From: Acanthaster planci
Taxonomy: Eukaryota > Echinodermata > Asteroidea > Valvatida > Acanthasteridae
Direction: 5' to 3'
NCBI RefSeq assembly: GCF_001949145.1
Contig: NW_019091362.1
Coordinates: forward strand, 1,663,362-1,727,361
Length of the DNA: 64,000 nucleotides
The translations under genes and the position numbers were made by a program. The notes below the pieces were generated by a model. The model made no database searches, was not told where the DNA came from, and saw only the letters and a program-made list of their open reading frames with translations. Below, piece after piece: positions 27,303 through 41,680 of the stretch (position 1 is its first letter; every line of letters starts with the position of its first letter).

Positions 27303-30300
27303 TTTTCTGTTCCTTCTTCTCCTTCTCCTTGCCCCTTCTAAAAGGAAATCTTGAAGTTGGGAGAAACCTCCCATCTCCTCTGGACTACACCCTTTATCCT
27401 CTGTGAACGACACCCACTTCCAATCTCCCATTCAGCATCGTGATTTTGGTATTATACCTCTGGCCACTTACATGGCACTTACATGGCCCCTGACTAGGGC
27501 ACTTGAGCTAGGACGTTGACAACGTGCAATACTGCAAGCCTAGGGCTGGATATCTCTTAGCAGAAGCCTAGTGTGGCGTTCCCCGGGTCATATAGCTTCG
27601 AATTCCACTCTACGTAATTTCTTGCTATGCGAAAGTCTACATGTACTCGAAAACTTCTTCGGTTTATGTTTGTCGTTCATTCGATGATCTTAATTTCATA
27701 ATTCATCTCATCTCTCATGGTTTCAAAGGCATACGTTTTTGTGTCGAAGTAAATTGTCTATATAAAGTGAAATGTACGGCAAATGCAAATGAGCTTTCTA
27801 TTAACCAAAACCCTGGGAGCAAATGACTGTGCATTTTTCTTAGATTAAGAATGTCCACTGGCACATCGGTGGTGGCAGTGGCGGGGAGAGGAGTGTGCAA
27901 CAGAGGCCATTGTGCTAAAAAAGCGATTTTTTGAGGGGGGGGCTAATTCCCTTCCTTCCAAAGGCATGTAGCCTAATAAGCCTCACCCCTTACAACCCCC
28001 CAAAAAATTCGTACGTAATTTTCTCCTTTTTGAAGAGTTCCCACCCATTAAAAACATTATCCCTTCGAGAAGAAAAGAGTTCTGGGTCCACTTTTGACAA
28101 CATCTGAGTGGTTAAGGCGCCCCACTGAAAACGGCAATGACAGCAATTTCCCAGATTTGTCTAACATTGGAATAAGTCTCCTAAGGTCAGTTCATACTTC
28201 ATGTAACAGCGAACAGGTTGCAAACAAAATATTTACTTATAACTTTTGTGTTTGCTCAAGCAGCAAGTTGTTAGCTTATAGACAACAACAACAAGAACAA
28301 CATCAAGAACAGCAACAACAACAACAAGAACAACAACAACGTGGTATATGCGTGGGCGAATTATCGGAGCGGGATTTCTAAAGGAAACGCGGGTCGACGG
28401 GGACACTTTTCCTCGAAGTTGTTTGCCAAGTTTGTCCATCGATAGTATTAACACAGGTACTTGTATCTTCATGAAAAATTCAAACCGGATGCTCCGCATT
28501 ATCTAGATCTGCAACGGTTCAGCTGTGGATCCCGGGAAATGTCGCGATTCGTCCGGTGTTTTAGCGTCACCTCCATATTGTGATGTCATCATGTCTTGTC
28601 CCGCCTGAATAAAGTGGCGATACCACAAGACAACGCACCATTGACGTCACATTGTTGAGCATGCGTGGGTGTATTAGAAGTTATGACCTTGGTATGACAC
28701 TTTATGGCTGTTTGCTTTCAGTGACCAACGGGCAGTTCGAGTTGCGTGGTACGTCTCCACACGCTTGCGCAATTGGCGTCTCGGTTGGCAGTCTCGCCTC
28801 GAGGAGTGAATGGAACCTGTGACTGAATGAAATTATTCGTACCATTGCGTGAATGTGATACATCCACTTCTTCTTCTACACAACGCCTTGTCTTGAAAAG
28901 TTTGTGCACAACTTGCCGTTTTCCTTTCTGAGTCTAGGCTAAAGTCACAAGAAGTTGTCGGTTCGATCAGTGTTTCAATAATCGTTCTACAACATACCTG
29001 CACTCCATTTGCGTCTTTGCATCAAATACTGTAGTTGGGAAATTTCTGTTTCTGTTACGAGTAGGAGACGGACGGACCAATGTTTCGGGTTAATCCCCAT
29101 TTTGTTTGAGGAGCAAGCTTACCCCGGAATAGCCGCATCAATAGTGTCATCATCAACACTGCAACCGTGGGTACCTATAGGTGCGAGGTTTCGGCGTTCC
29201 ATCCCGCACATATACATGTGATAACTTGTCACGTTTTGCAGTGCTGTCGCGTGACATGCTTTGGGGCAAATGATTTACATAATGTTATCTACAATTCTTG
29301 AATCAGATGACTTTAAACACTGTTAAACTAAGAACCGTTTCCTCTCTGTCAAATCACCGCCAGATAGGTGGCAGTGGCGCATCCAGATTTTCAGCATACA
29401 GACAAAACAACTATTTTTTTTTCTTAAAACGATTGTCCAATTATTTTTTCACCCCAAAGGAATCCTCACCGTAAAAACTTGGGTAGTATATTTTCTTAAG
29501 CGTTGGTATTTTCCATCTTCTGTTAGTCTTCAGAATCTACAACATACCGGAATAATTCAAAGCCCGAAGGCAAATAGAGTGGGTTTGAGGACTTCAGATG
29601 ATACGACTAACGTGAGAGGATCTCCTTATATTTAAATATCAAAGTATCGATCAAAGATCGTATCGCAAAAAGGTTTTATCACCATCGGCGCCATTCGAGT
29701 GTAAACGTTGGTGCACAGGCGCAGGCATACCAGGGTGTGCGTGCCTGTCACGGCGCCTGCGCCAGTGGAGCCATAGCGTAATTCCCACCCAAATCTGGTT
29801 TGTAAGTGTGACGTCACTTCAGTTGAAACCACGCCCACTGCACACGTGCACTGCACATAGACTTACATGCATTGATCGCCGTTTACATGGAACCATGGAA
29901 CCGGAAGTTAACGCGCAACTTCAGCGATTGTCCAATGAAAGCCTCCAAATCGTGGCGCGTCCGCCTTTGTGACGAAGTCACTTACGAACCGGATGGCGCC
30001 CATGCGATAACAACGTTTTACGCGTATCCACGGTGAAGTCCCCGTCTTGCGCCGCTACGCGGCTCTAAGGTCGAGTTCGGGCGGCCTGTTCTTGACACGG
30101 GTTTCTTGTTCTCGCGCTCGAACTGCGGGAACACGACTCAAGAACACTGTTCTCGGAACAGGATCACACACCACCTCCTCATCAGGGTTTTACAGGAACA
30201 CACGAAAAAACTCGTGAGATTTTGATTTTTGAACAGCTGCAAAAAGTAGAGAGATGGCTTCCAAAGCCATAGACAAAGGGAACTTTAGCAAAATTAACAT

Positions 30301-30660
30301 TAATTATTTTCCGTAACACAGAAATGAATGTTCCTGTTTATATAAAAAAGAATTCAGCCCATCCAAACATTAACTCTCGAATAACTTAGCCAACATGGAC
30401 GCCGCCATGTTGCATGTTGCTTGTCACTAACTACCAGCAATAACTGGTTGTTTGTTCCCGGCGTTCGAGCGGCCGACCCACGAATAACAAATCTAGCTGT
30501 TCGTGAACATACATATGGTTTGGGCCTACACCGAAACTGTGTACGCTGTGTTGAATACAAGATAGATTTGTCAAGAGGGAAGAAAACAAAATTAGCAGAG
30601 GAATATGTGGTACCTCCTGAAAACTAATGCAACAAATTAATGAAAAATGTTGTCATATTG
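27303..30660. other. Intergenic with CREs and an AAC microsatellite
   Basis: Full CREs at 28642-28649 and 29809-29816, an imperfect (AAC)n run at 28281-28340, and an IR of GGCGCAGGC near 29720-29762. The words GAGTGGTTAAGGCG near 28103 resemble a tRNA-Ser/Leu D arm, but no rest of a tRNA follows. Confidence 0.5.
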
Positions 30661-30750
30661 ACAAAAATATATACAGTCAGTGTTCTTAATCTATTTATAA
30701 GATAAATTAAGAGCACTGACTGCATATCACTGACTGTATATATTTTGATA
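30661..30750. repeat. Compound hairpin with three ACAGTCAGTG-type words
   Basis: TATACAGTCAGTG, its complement in AGCACTGACTGCA, and a third inverted copy CACTGACTGTATATA allow alternative stems of about 20 bp. It is likely a small foldback remnant. Confidence 0.5.
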
Positions 30751-33700
30751 ATAATATTAGTAATATTCTGATTAGTACGGTGCTAGGCAGCCCTTTCAGA
30801 CACAAATAAAAACTGTTGACTTGACGCACAACGGTTCGCGCACATTTGTTCTGTGGTTACACGGACTTTCACCCGTTATTTCACCTATTTCGTGAGTAGG
30901 GATCAAAATGTTTATGTTGCTGTCCAACAAAAGAAATTGTGTGAAGGCATACCCATGTCTGTTTGCAACAAAGAAGTATGCAATAAACATGTAAACACGA
31001 AACACGCTTAACGCGTTAGAGAAAAAGGAATCATACCAGGCGCGCATCTAGAGGGATGTTGTTCATTTCCAATTCTTCCATGTGGAGTAAGCGTGGCTAC
31101 GTCTAAAGGTTTAGAGACCCCATAAACAAGAACAAACATAAGGAGTCTTGCTTTATGTGTACACGACGACAACTACATTTAGCTATACTCCCCCCCCCTT
31201 TGCGCTAACAAAAATTTCTCAATCCCAAAGCAAAAAATATAGTAGATACCTTCATTCTTAAGCCCTTATACTGCTCAAATGAAGCCACCAAAATTCCGAA
31301 ACTATTTATCCAATAGAAGGACGTTCGGTATTAAAGTTTATGAAAGGCCGTGTCCGAATTACTTGGCTGCGGCTAGAAACTACACACGAGTCTGTGGTTG
31401 TGGCCGCGGCCGGTTCCCGCAAAGTTGTGTGCAGTTTCAAGCCACAGTCAAGCCAAACACTTCTATGCACCCCTTTTTGTTGTCAGGGCAAAGTTGCACT
31501 ACACAGTGTGTCTCAAGAATGATGCAAGAAGATACTCTCCATTTTAAACGCACAATGTCAACTATTACAACTGTATTTACAACTTCATGGTTTTAATGGG
31601 GGAATACTAAGCTTGATGATGCATTTCATTTCATCTTATTTCCTTTTGATGATCCAGAGATGTGCTCCAGTAAACACAAAGCAGTCAAGAGTTCGTGCCA
31701 CTCTCCAGTTAGACTATTCAGACTGTTATAACCGATTGATTTCAAGGGAGATGGTGACTCCCCCGTGCATTGAAATATGCTGAGAAATAACCCTTATGAC
31801 GAAAAGTGGTATACAAAGTCACTTCTGAGTGCTTGTGTGTGTTTTGGAATGGCTCTGGGTCGCCAAAAGTAAGTAAAGTGAAATTCCCAGCTAAGACTGT
31901 TATTTTCACAGCAATGTAAGTGATAAATATCGCCAGTTGACACCTTAAGCTTAAAATGGACGGTATTTTATTTGCGCCATTTCTGGGATACACAATATGT
32001 ATACGTTCCCAAGGTAAGCGTGGAATCGGTGTTTAATGTCACACATTTTGGGCGGGGACAGATAGGTGACCGTTGATAGGGGTTTTGTGTTGTTAAAGGC
32101 AGTATTGAAGGAAGGACAGGTATAGAAAATTTTATGGCTGGCCTAGCTCTGGTCGCGAGGAGCTTCAGTCAGGTCAGGTTCCGAGACCTGAACCCATGGA
32201 ATACAAGCTCATCTCTATAGTATGAAGATATGGGTGAGATTGACCCATGGGAGTACCAAAGTAATATTGACCCACACAGTTTCCAAGTCACTGACTCTGT
32301 GCGCACCCGTAGCCTGCACCACCGACTCTGCACTTACGGGCGTCATGATCGAATACGAAATCATCCCCAAAGATGTGACAAGAAATCTCCGCCCATGAAT
32401 ATGGTACATTATTGCTGCAACTTGTGAAATTGCTGCAAAATTCTTTCACTAAAACGATAGGTTTTCTTCCTTTTTGCATCTGCTTTCAGAGTTCATAATG
32501 AGCGAGTTGCACATGACCGGTGGTGATGTGAATGGTTTGAATGGTACAGATAAATCCACATCGAAATGCCTTGTCTAATTAGCTCTTTCACACTTTAGGC
32601 GAAAGCAATGAAATCAACTTGAGTTGAAATGTTTTCGACGGTAAACCCTGGTCTTAATGTCAAGATTTGACCCTTAATATCCCTCGAGTAACTGTGGGTA
32701 TGCTTACTATGACGAGTCAGGAATACGGGACCTCGATTACAACTTCTTACTGATACTGACGGTTATTCTGCGGTGAAAATATACAAGAAAAAAAAATACA
32801 CAATTTGTTTAATTTGAACCAATGTGAAGCGTATTCACCTCGTTAGCGCCAACGATGTCAAGAGTTCTAAGTCCACAGTCAGGACTACTCTACGGAGGAA
32901 GAAAACATGTATTGCAACGTATTATCCACGTCGTAGAACGAAGATTTATCACCTGCATCATACGTAACTAGACCTCTCAAAACCTTGTACAGTCTTATAA
33001 ATTTGTGCTGAATTATCATAAGATTCTACGATTAACAACTGAAGGCCACGAATGTCTATTCGTCTTTTAACTAAATTAGTCAGCGTCTGATACCGAGACG
33101 TTGGCACAAAACGTAGATACCTGCAAGCGATGTGTTAGGAAGCCGTTTTCGAATCAACTGGCTGCGGCTATAGGAGTTAAACTCGCGTCTTTGGTAAAAT
33201 AGCCGCTAGCCAGCGGCTGCCGCTTGCCCTGCACGTGTCTTTCACGTGACTGGGGCAAGCAGGGAGCAATCTGCGGCTTACACCAAATGAATTGGCAAAC
33301 TCCCTCAAAACCTGGCGAATCAATATGAAAACATGGATTAAAATGTACGGATTGAAATCCTCTTCGATTTAGCGTTGACATTTTCATGTGAACCCTCGAA
33401 TTGCAGGAAAACAGGAAGAAATTAGAATAAAGATATTATGGGCTTAAGTAGACTGGACACCTAAATGCTAAAAGTTCGAGTTGTGTATCTTTCAGAAGTC
33501 CCTGTTTTGAATAGTCACAAAAACCTTTGATATTTAAGCCCACTCACTGCATGGATTGGAATCTCGTGAATTTTTAAGGGTTTTCTGTGGAACAGTTTTA
33601 TGTGTATAGCAAGTTCGGCGAGTCCTCATTTTCAGCAAAGTTCAAATTACGAATGCAAATTTAGCGTCTGTCAATACAGTGCAACTGAGTTTGGGGTGAG

Positions 33701-36700
33701 TAGGCCTACTGTACTCTACCCCCGCAGTTAGTCAATAGGATTGTAAATTGCCACCAGATCAACAACACAATAATCGCGATCCTCTGTGCTCATAGTGGGA
33801 AACACAGTTTTCGAGTTTCATTTTTCATCATAATTTTTATTTCTCTCAGCCGGCATTTCCCCCCATTTTCAGAAAATTGGACTTTCTGTTACACCTTTAA
33901 CTTTAAATCTAAGCCCATCTGATGCAATCGAGACAGTCGCCCAAATCAATGGTTATTCGGTTAAATCTCAGATAAATGAACAGTTTCAGGTGAAGTTGTT
34001 TTCTGCAACTGAGAAGAAAAGGCGAAATATTCGTTCAGCTCCTGCTTGATTTGTGCAGTTAGTAAGCTTCGTTTCCTCATTAACACAACACCGGCAGGAT
34101 TCCTCCAGTTTCATTACGTTCGGAGGACGTCTGGAAGACGTCTGGAGACTACGTACGGGACGTAACCAGTCTACCCTGCCGATGAGCCTCTTCGGTATTT
34201 CATGAGTACATGCTCAGTATGAGGCTAATCTGGGAACAGCTTCGCGAGCGCGCGACAGTCTGTCCCAGGCGCGGTTGTAGAGCCAACATTTTAGGGGGGC
34301 TATACCCTCCGCCCGTGACGTCACTTTTAAACTGTCGCTAGTGCTCTTGCTCTTTTTTGTTTTGCACTTTTTGGAGGGAGGCTGGACAATTTTTTTTTAT
34401 CGCTAAAGGGCAGGCGAAAACAAAGGAATTCCACTCTTAACCTGTGAGTTTGCGCGCATGTGTGAATATTCGTGAAAAAAAGGTAGTTCTGAAGCACACG
34501 GTGCCAACGGACTTTTTTGATCTACATGTTTAGCCTGGTTTTCTTGATTAGTACAGCTCGGTATCAACAGGAAATGCGATGATGCTCTAGCGCATATTAG
34601 ATATAAGTGCTTTGAAATGGGTACTGTTAACTGTGGCGGGAAGAGCCTAAATACACGTATTGTTCACCCCTTCGACTTACTTTGTGCACATGCGCTAAAA
34701 TTCGGCAAAGTCGTGATCACTTTCTGTTATACCAAAATCGATCTGCGGAGATCATTGTGTAAAAGTTTGCTGAATTTATACCAGAGATATATAATCAAGC
34801 TTCAGATTTCATTTTGTGATATGTTTCTTGTTAATCCTAAACGACATTTCGGAGAAAATGGAATGAAAGATGTCTGTGTACGTTAGGGCCTACATTTCTG
34901 AATGTAAAAAAGGGTATTTTGAAATCGAAATTTTGAATTGTTCTCCATTTTTTCCACACATGCTGCATATCTTAGTGATTTAAAGAGTGTTCAAAAATGA
35001 TACCATGTTATTTTTAAGCTATAGCTATTAGTTAGTTTGATCAATTTCAATTTTGGCTCTCTGTCAATTGATGATCGGCAATGATTTATGTCTGCACATT
35101 TACACATATGTGTACATGTACTCCATCAACGCATACATGCACTACTACGACTATGGACAAATGATTCTCGTGCAGAATGTTCAATTTGCAATCACTTGAA
35201 AATACTATCGATGTTTTTTTTGGTTTTAATACACACGGCACTTTATTTCGTCTGTTTGGATAAACTTGAGAAGTGGTTTTAAAATGGGAAAGACCATTAA
35301 CGTATTTTCTTTCAAATCCAACTTTTTTTTACATCACTTTTTCAGAATCTTTTTTAAATTTTGTGCAAATGGGTTCATATAATATGGTGGTATAATGTTG
35401 TCTAATCAACTTTTAGTGATCAGGTTAGCTCCGTGAACTTTATTTGTTTGTATTTTTTAACAAAAATAAATTATGATCTCCATCCGCGGAGAGAAGTGCT
35501 GGAACGGTGTCTGACGTCGCCTGCCTCGAAATCCACAGCAAAGTGATCGAGTGCGCATGCGCTAGCTCTCGGCAAAATAGTGCACAAGGGCATGGGAGTG
35601 AACGTACGTGAACACACGGCAGGGGCTAACGGATTCCGAATAATGGGTATTGTGGTGTCCATATCTCCCCAAACTTAGGCTATTTTTTATGTACAGTCCT
35701 TGAGAAAAAATGACGTCAACTTGTTTTAAACAATGTAATAGTAGGCCTATACACTCATTTATTTCAGTATCAATAGCGTACGACTCAATTTGTTTGGAGA
35801 CTGAATGGAATAACAACCCTCTCAGGCTTGCGGGGGCGTCCATGCTTCCGGGAGTTCAAATGCCTCGGGAAAATAAATGAAGCCTCTAAATAAGGACGCC
35901 TTCGTCCACGCACGAACAAACTGTTTAAACAAAATGCCAACGACTGAATAATGAAAATTCCGCAAACCAGCTTGCCGTTCGGAACAGGTTACCATTATAT
36001 TGTGGATCTGTCTTTTTCCGAAGGCAGTTGAAAGTTTGTGATATGTGCTCTCCTCTAAGTTACCAGATTCCTGCGTGCGAGCTTATTAAATATTTTGCGA
36101 TCCCACAGGTTATTTCAAATAAGATGTGCCATAACCAAGACCGATCAGAAAACTTTTTCTCTACACCAAGCATTTGGGACTCCTGGCTTCCAACTCGGGA
36201 TATTTCATTCACAAAAACCTCCGATTGGTTGGCCTATTTTGCTGCGAGGCGGATGGCTACATTCAGACCTGAGCCTGATATCCTATTACCACGTAAAACT
36301 GAAAAGAAATATTGTCCAAGTGATCGTAATCTTGAATTTCCAGTGAAACACGCAAGGCCACGATCCTCCTGAGCGTTACCAGCCGGCGCTATATCTCTCC
36401 GATTTGGCAATGTTTTCTGTCGTTAATTATATTGTAATGGGCTTGAGGATGTTTGGGACTGTCCATATAAATTCATTGGTCTGTTACACGACAGCCATGT
36501 TGGAGGTCCGCGCAATTTTCTTTTCATCTGGATATGTATCCATGATTCGGTTTGCGCATAAACAGATAAAGTCTGCTTTCATGGCTCTTTTGGGGGGCCT
36601 CCAAAAATGCCAGCCGCCACATTCGGTGCAGATGATGAGCTATATATTTTTTGCAATTTCTCACATTTTCGAGCAGCACCAAACGCTGACTATGCGTAGT

Positions 36701-37199
36701 TCGTGGGCAAAAAATAGGGAAATATTGTTCCAGTACCCCTGACGTACACAGAAAAAACTCTCAGCAATGATTTTCAACGCTTGCTGAGACTTTTATAAAT
36801 AACCTCACGAGCCTTTAGGGACACTAAATTTCGCCTAGTGACTTAAAGCCTGCGGTCTCCAGTCTCGATGCGCTGCCCATACACCTTTTGGATGACAGCT
36901 TCTGCAAAGAATATCGTTCCGTTTCTAAACACTAAGCTACAAATGCCCACTAGTACCATGAAGTGTCTATTTTTAAAAAGTGATGGGCATGTTTTTCTTA
37001 AGTTCGTCAATATTTACGAGATATACTTTTGTCAAGGTTAGTTTTTATGGGATAAAGTTTTAAAGTTTGATGTGGTAAAATGTAAAAACCGGAATATGCA
37101 TCATAAGAAACATGAAAAACATTTCTCAAAAAAGCAAAACCTGCTTTTAGAAGCGTTGTTTCGATAATTGGAAAGAATTTCTTTCTACAGAATATTCTA
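30751..37199. other. Intergenic with two CREs, no gene
   Basis: Full CREs at 34316-34323 and 35711-35718. A direct repeat of GACGTCTGGA lies near 34125-34145. No coding frame with a recognisable motif. Confidence 0.5.
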
Positions 37200-37403
37200 C
37201 AAGTTCGTTTTCCACGAGATATAATATAATTATATTATCGAGTTAGTTTTACGATATCTTTCAAGCTCCTTTTAGTATCTCACAAAACGAACTTGAAAAA
37301 AAATAGGGCCTACCTCATAGTAATGAACTGAAAAGATCTATCTCGTAAAACTAAATCTCGACAAAATTTGGACAAAAATCTTTTTCGTAAAACGAAACTT
37401 GAA
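37200..37403. repeat. Hairpin-rich repeat, AAAACGAACTTG arms
   Basis: CAAGTTCGTTTT plus CGAGATA pairs with TATCTC plus AAAACGAACTTG (37200-37295). A second inverted pair (GTTAGTTTTACGA with TCGTAAAACTAA) and a further TAAAACGAAACTTGA copy extend it to 37403. The class is unknown. Confidence 0.45.
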
Positions 37404-38590
37404 AAAAATACACTTTACTTTTAAAAATATATACTGCATGGCGCAAGTGGCTTTCGTACTAATTACTCCATAGATGAGGTATTGAAATTAACCGTTGTCA
37501 TGCCAGCCTGCTACTGTTACCAAAAGAACTTCATGCACAGTGGCTCTCGAGAGTTCGAAGATAGATATACACCATAAAGGACGTTGGATTTTTGTTTCTA
37601 AATGTATCTGTCTTCAACAAACCCGCAGAGTCTTTTTTGAAAACGCTGTATCTTTCAGTTGTAAAATATTAGTATTACATTAATTCAAGGAAGTTTGGCC
37701 GGATATAAGGGATGTGTGGGAGTAATCTTGTTTGAATTTATAGCGCGATGGGTCAATCTGCCTTCTAAGGAAATCCCACTGTCATTAACAAATGCATAAT
37801 TTGTGGCAGCGACTAGCCCTTATAATACCGGGAACTCATGAAAAGTACGCATATGCGCATGTGACTTGGAGACGTCGATCATCCGCCATATTCGCAGGCA
37901 AAAGGAAGCCAGTTTAACCAAAAACACTGGTTTGGTTTTCTCAGCCTGAGTGTCTTTAACCTCAGAAATTAAAAAGTCAGGGTGCATAAGTATGAAATCC
38001 CTGACTTCCTGTAAAAATTCCTGACGTTGGCCCGTTTGAAATTATTACAAGCGATGATCAAAATATCAACCTTATTAAGCATAATGAAAAACTGATTTCC
38101 ACTTTTTACTTCCTAGATCCCCGCCCGTCAACTTACAACTTCTGTTTTCCGTCACGGTGATACCCCAGTCGGTGTGCCTTCGACGACATAATGCCCTGTT
38201 GGAAACGTCGAGAGCTCTCTCATCATCGGTTCAAAGTCTTCTCTGAGCCACCCTCGAGGGAATTTTTGAATTGTGTATCCTGGTACTTACTCCATGTGTG
38301 TAACTACAATGATTTAGTGCTACTTGTATTCATAATATATATATACACACATTAACCCCCCCCCCTTTGCGACTCCGGCTTGCACACCGAATCCTTTAAT
38401 ATACTCTTTTACAGTTGTCATTGATCACATCATTTCTAAAGCAAGACTGGTTTTCTTTCCCTCACGGGTTGAAGATTTCTGGTGGCGCTCGGCACAAATT
38501 CTGAATGGCAAAACGATGTCAGGGTAATTTGACGATGCAACTGTCGCGCCACGTATAGTGTAATTCGACCACCAGAATTAGAAGCCATTA
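37404..38590. other. Intergenic, nothing recognised
   Basis: AT-rich, with a short AT/AC dinucleotide run near 38333 and a poly-C run near 38357. Confidence 0.6.
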
Positions 38591-38728
38591 CTGCGGTGGC
38601 GCAACGCTCGTGCACAGGTGGTACGCGCGCGTTACATGCCTCTGCGACAATAGGATGTCGTGATTTGCCAAATGCACGCGCGCGTCAAGCTGAAGAATGT
38701 GCGTGTGAGTGCGATGCCACCGCAGTTA
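38588..38728. mobile_element. PIF/Harbinger-like MITE with TTA target duplication
   Basis: A 135-bp element (38591-38725) with perfect 10-bp terminal inverted repeats CTGCGGTGGC, flanked on both sides by TTA. A 3-bp TWA duplication is the hallmark of PIF/Harbinger insertion. No ORF. A decayed copy lies at 13148-13248, and a doubtful fragment (TGTGCACAGGTTGT) near 43121. Confidence 0.7.
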
Positions 38729-39579
38729 GGGCGTCTAATCGGATTATTCTATAATCTAATTAGAATCTAAACCTGTTTGGGGCGATACTTTCTCCTTGCC
38801 CAGCAAGTGCTTGTACTTACATTTTCTGCTTGTCGACGTGCAATAGGTGCACAAGCGAAACAAGCAGCTTTCAAGATCTGTCACATTGGCAATTCACAAG
38901 TTTCACTGTTTATGAAATTTAGTTATATTTAAAAAAAATCTGTTATGTAAAAACTAAATAAAGATTGCTACTGACGAACGCGGAGTTTAACGTTTGACGC
39001 GGAGCTCGCTATGGAGGCGTTCGATTAGCTTCAACGAATTGACTCGGGTTTAACTTCGTCCCCGCCGTCTCCTTCGTTTGACACAATACACAAGGCCATT
39101 GCCAGGTCAGGTTTTCCCCACGTGAGCTAATAGAACGCACCCTGCATTACGCGCAACGAATAGTCTCGTTACATGGTCTTCGCGTGCAGTTGGTAAACTT
39201 CGCACCATCTGTCTCAGTTTCACCGTCTTTCCCGCGTCAAACGCGCATAAACTTGCGCACCTGTGCAATGAGTTCGTACCAAAGGACTGTCAATTTCATT
39301 TAAAAACGTGCCCTCTTTTGTTCCCGCTCGGAGCGGATGCGGGTAAAACTGAACGATTCCCTGTTTAATAACCTTTTTGAGTAAAAGCAACGTAAATAAG
39401 CGCGCCCAAGTCAGACGAAAAAGTATACATTAGTAGATAGATATGTAATTCACGCCCCGTGATAATTTGGAACCAAAACACTACACTTGCAAGGCCAAGG
39501 TTATATATCCCCCACCCAAAAAAGGAACAGTCATTGAAAAAATCATCCACGCCACCTGGCTTGGGTGGCATCTCTCCCA
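38729..39579. other. Intergenic, nothing recognised
   Basis: No gene or repeat recognised before the LINE begins. Confidence 0.55.
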
Positions 39580-41680
39580 ATATTTGCAGGTACCTCCATT
39601 GTTCCAATATTATCCAGCATATTTAATACGAGTCTCTCACTGGTGTAGTTCCCCACAATTGGAAGCAGGCAAATGTCGTTCCTTTATTTAAACATGTTGA
39701 CAAATCCATCATCAGCAACCACAGACCAATTTCATTAACCTCGGTTCCTTGCAAAATGCTTAAAGATTTTATGTGTAACAAATTGCTTGACCACTCCTCG
39801 CAGTACAATATCATCCCAGATTCCCAACATGGATTTCAACCCAGACGTTCCCGTACTACTCTGCTAGCCTCCCTCTTTCACACTTGGTCACAGGCACTTG
39901 ATGTTTCCAGCCCTCCTCGAATCGATACAATCTTTTTGGACTGGTCCAAAGCTTTTGACAGATGGGATCACTCAATCCTCCTTCACAAGCTGCATCAGTA
40001 TGGAATTTGTGGTAAAATTCTCTTATTGATTGCTGACTTTCTTTCCAACAGAGAACGAGTTCTCTTCTCGGGAGCGAAATCTGACTGGATACTTGTAACT
40101 TCAGGGGTACCTCAGGGCTCCGTTTTAGGTCCCATTTTATTTAACTTCTTCAAAGTTGACTTACCAAACCATGTGCAATCTTCTCTCCCTCAATATGCCG
40201 ATGACACTGTTTTGTGTAGAATTATTAAATGTAAAAATGACGCTTCCACTTGACAGAATGACCTGAATTCTATCCTCAACTGGTATTCTGAGAATTCTAT
40301 GCAGCTTACCTCCACCAAGTGCAAGGTCATGCATATCACTCGCTCCAGAAAGCAATCACTAACTCCATACTTTTTTGCAGCTTCTGAAGCACTAGAAGTC
40401 GTCTCCTCCTACAAATATCTTGGCGTCACTATTTCAAATAACCTCACCTGGTCCAAACATGAAGACATCATTTGCAGAAAGTGTTCCAGACTTGCTGGTT
40501 TCATGAGACGTATTGTAAAATCCAGAAATGCCAGTGTCTTACTCAACTTATGCTTCTCTCTGTAGATCAGTATTGGAATACGGCTCACCAGTTTGGCTAC
40601 CCCACCAGAAAAACCACATCCAATGTCTTGAAACAATCCGACGCCGCTTCACTAAATCTTGCCTTCCTTACAATGTTGCTATTTCTCTTACCTATCAACA
40701 ATGTCTTGCCAAGCTTCAATTGCCTCCTTTGTACAATCGCCTACTCTACCTCAGCATCTCATTTGTTGTCAAATGCCTCTACAAACAGGTTTCTCTTTCT
40801 TCCTAATTTCTCCCGCAGGTCAACATCAGGAAAACCAACACTTTGTTATTCAAGCACCAATACAGCCGTACTATTTCCAAATTTTCTACGTTCATCTTCC
40901 TTCCAAGGTACTTTAACTTACTCTCTGGTGACATTCCGGGCCTTTGTCTCGAACTTTCTTTGAAACCTTTCATCAACTCTTTACAAGACTATCTCTTCAG
41001 CCTAGACCCTATTTCACTTGCCCCCTAGAACACTCTTGCCAACATGCATATATCAGAATCCTCTTCTCTTCCTGTACACCAGAGGCAATTATCTAATCAC
41101 ATTTCAGTAAATCAACCCAAACATTCCTCACACCTTGAACAGGTGCAGGACTGAGGAGTATTAGGTTTAAGCTGCATTTCTCGGTATTAGATGTAATTAG
41201 AATGTTATGCATTAGCAATACCTTGTAAACTGGGTTTTGATTAATATTGACACCCGTAACCCCGTATATACATGTACTGTTCATATTCATTTTACTATCT
41301 AGTAAATTGGTCACTTTAATTTTATTTACTTCAATTATTTATTCTCCTTTTAATTGCAGACATTATGTTCAGTTTAATATTTACATGTCATGTCGAGAAC
41401 TTACGTATTTTGTTTCATTGAAAAATTGTGTCCCCTGTTAAGATGCTACATTAACATTTATACCTGGAATTCTCATGATCCACTTAGTTTGGAGAGCCTC
41501 TCGACAGAAACTTGTTTCTTTTAGGCAATCCATCGGGAGCTAAGTGGATATTGTGTATTGTTTTTTGTTTATTGATTTTGTCCCTTTGTAATGTTTGTAT
41601 TTTTATATATGTAACTTTCTTGGCTGTAATTTGTATGTATCCCGAAAAATGAAATAAATGTAGAAGTAAATGTAAATTCA
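39580..41680 (+). mobile_element. Dead 5'-truncated LINE (CR1/L2/Jockey-type reverse transcriptase)
   Basis: The remnant of a non-LTR retrotransposon ORF2. It carries PHNWKQANVVPLFK, NHRPISLTSVPCK, FLDWSKAFDRWDHSILL, SGVPQGSVLGPILF and QYADDTVL, the usual motif order; the YADD catalytic pair and the first Asp are kept. Then comes YLGV and the C-terminal domain to a stop near 41028. The endonuclease is absent, so the copy is 5'-truncated. It is broken by frameshifts near 39640 and 40545 and in-frame stops at 40251 (TGA) and 40804 (TAA). A 3' UTR of about 650 bp contains AATAAA at 41653. The clade is uncertain: SGVPQGSVLGP and the C-terminus fit the CR1/L2/Jockey group. Confidence 0.88.

Noticed and set aside
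28096-28140. tRNA-Ser/Leu gene
   Set aside because: Only a D-arm-like word is present; no B box or acceptor pairing follows.
30110-30175. Steroid-receptor element from AGAACA/TGTTCT words
   Set aside because: Spacing is 1 bp or everted, not the inverted 3-bp spacing needed.
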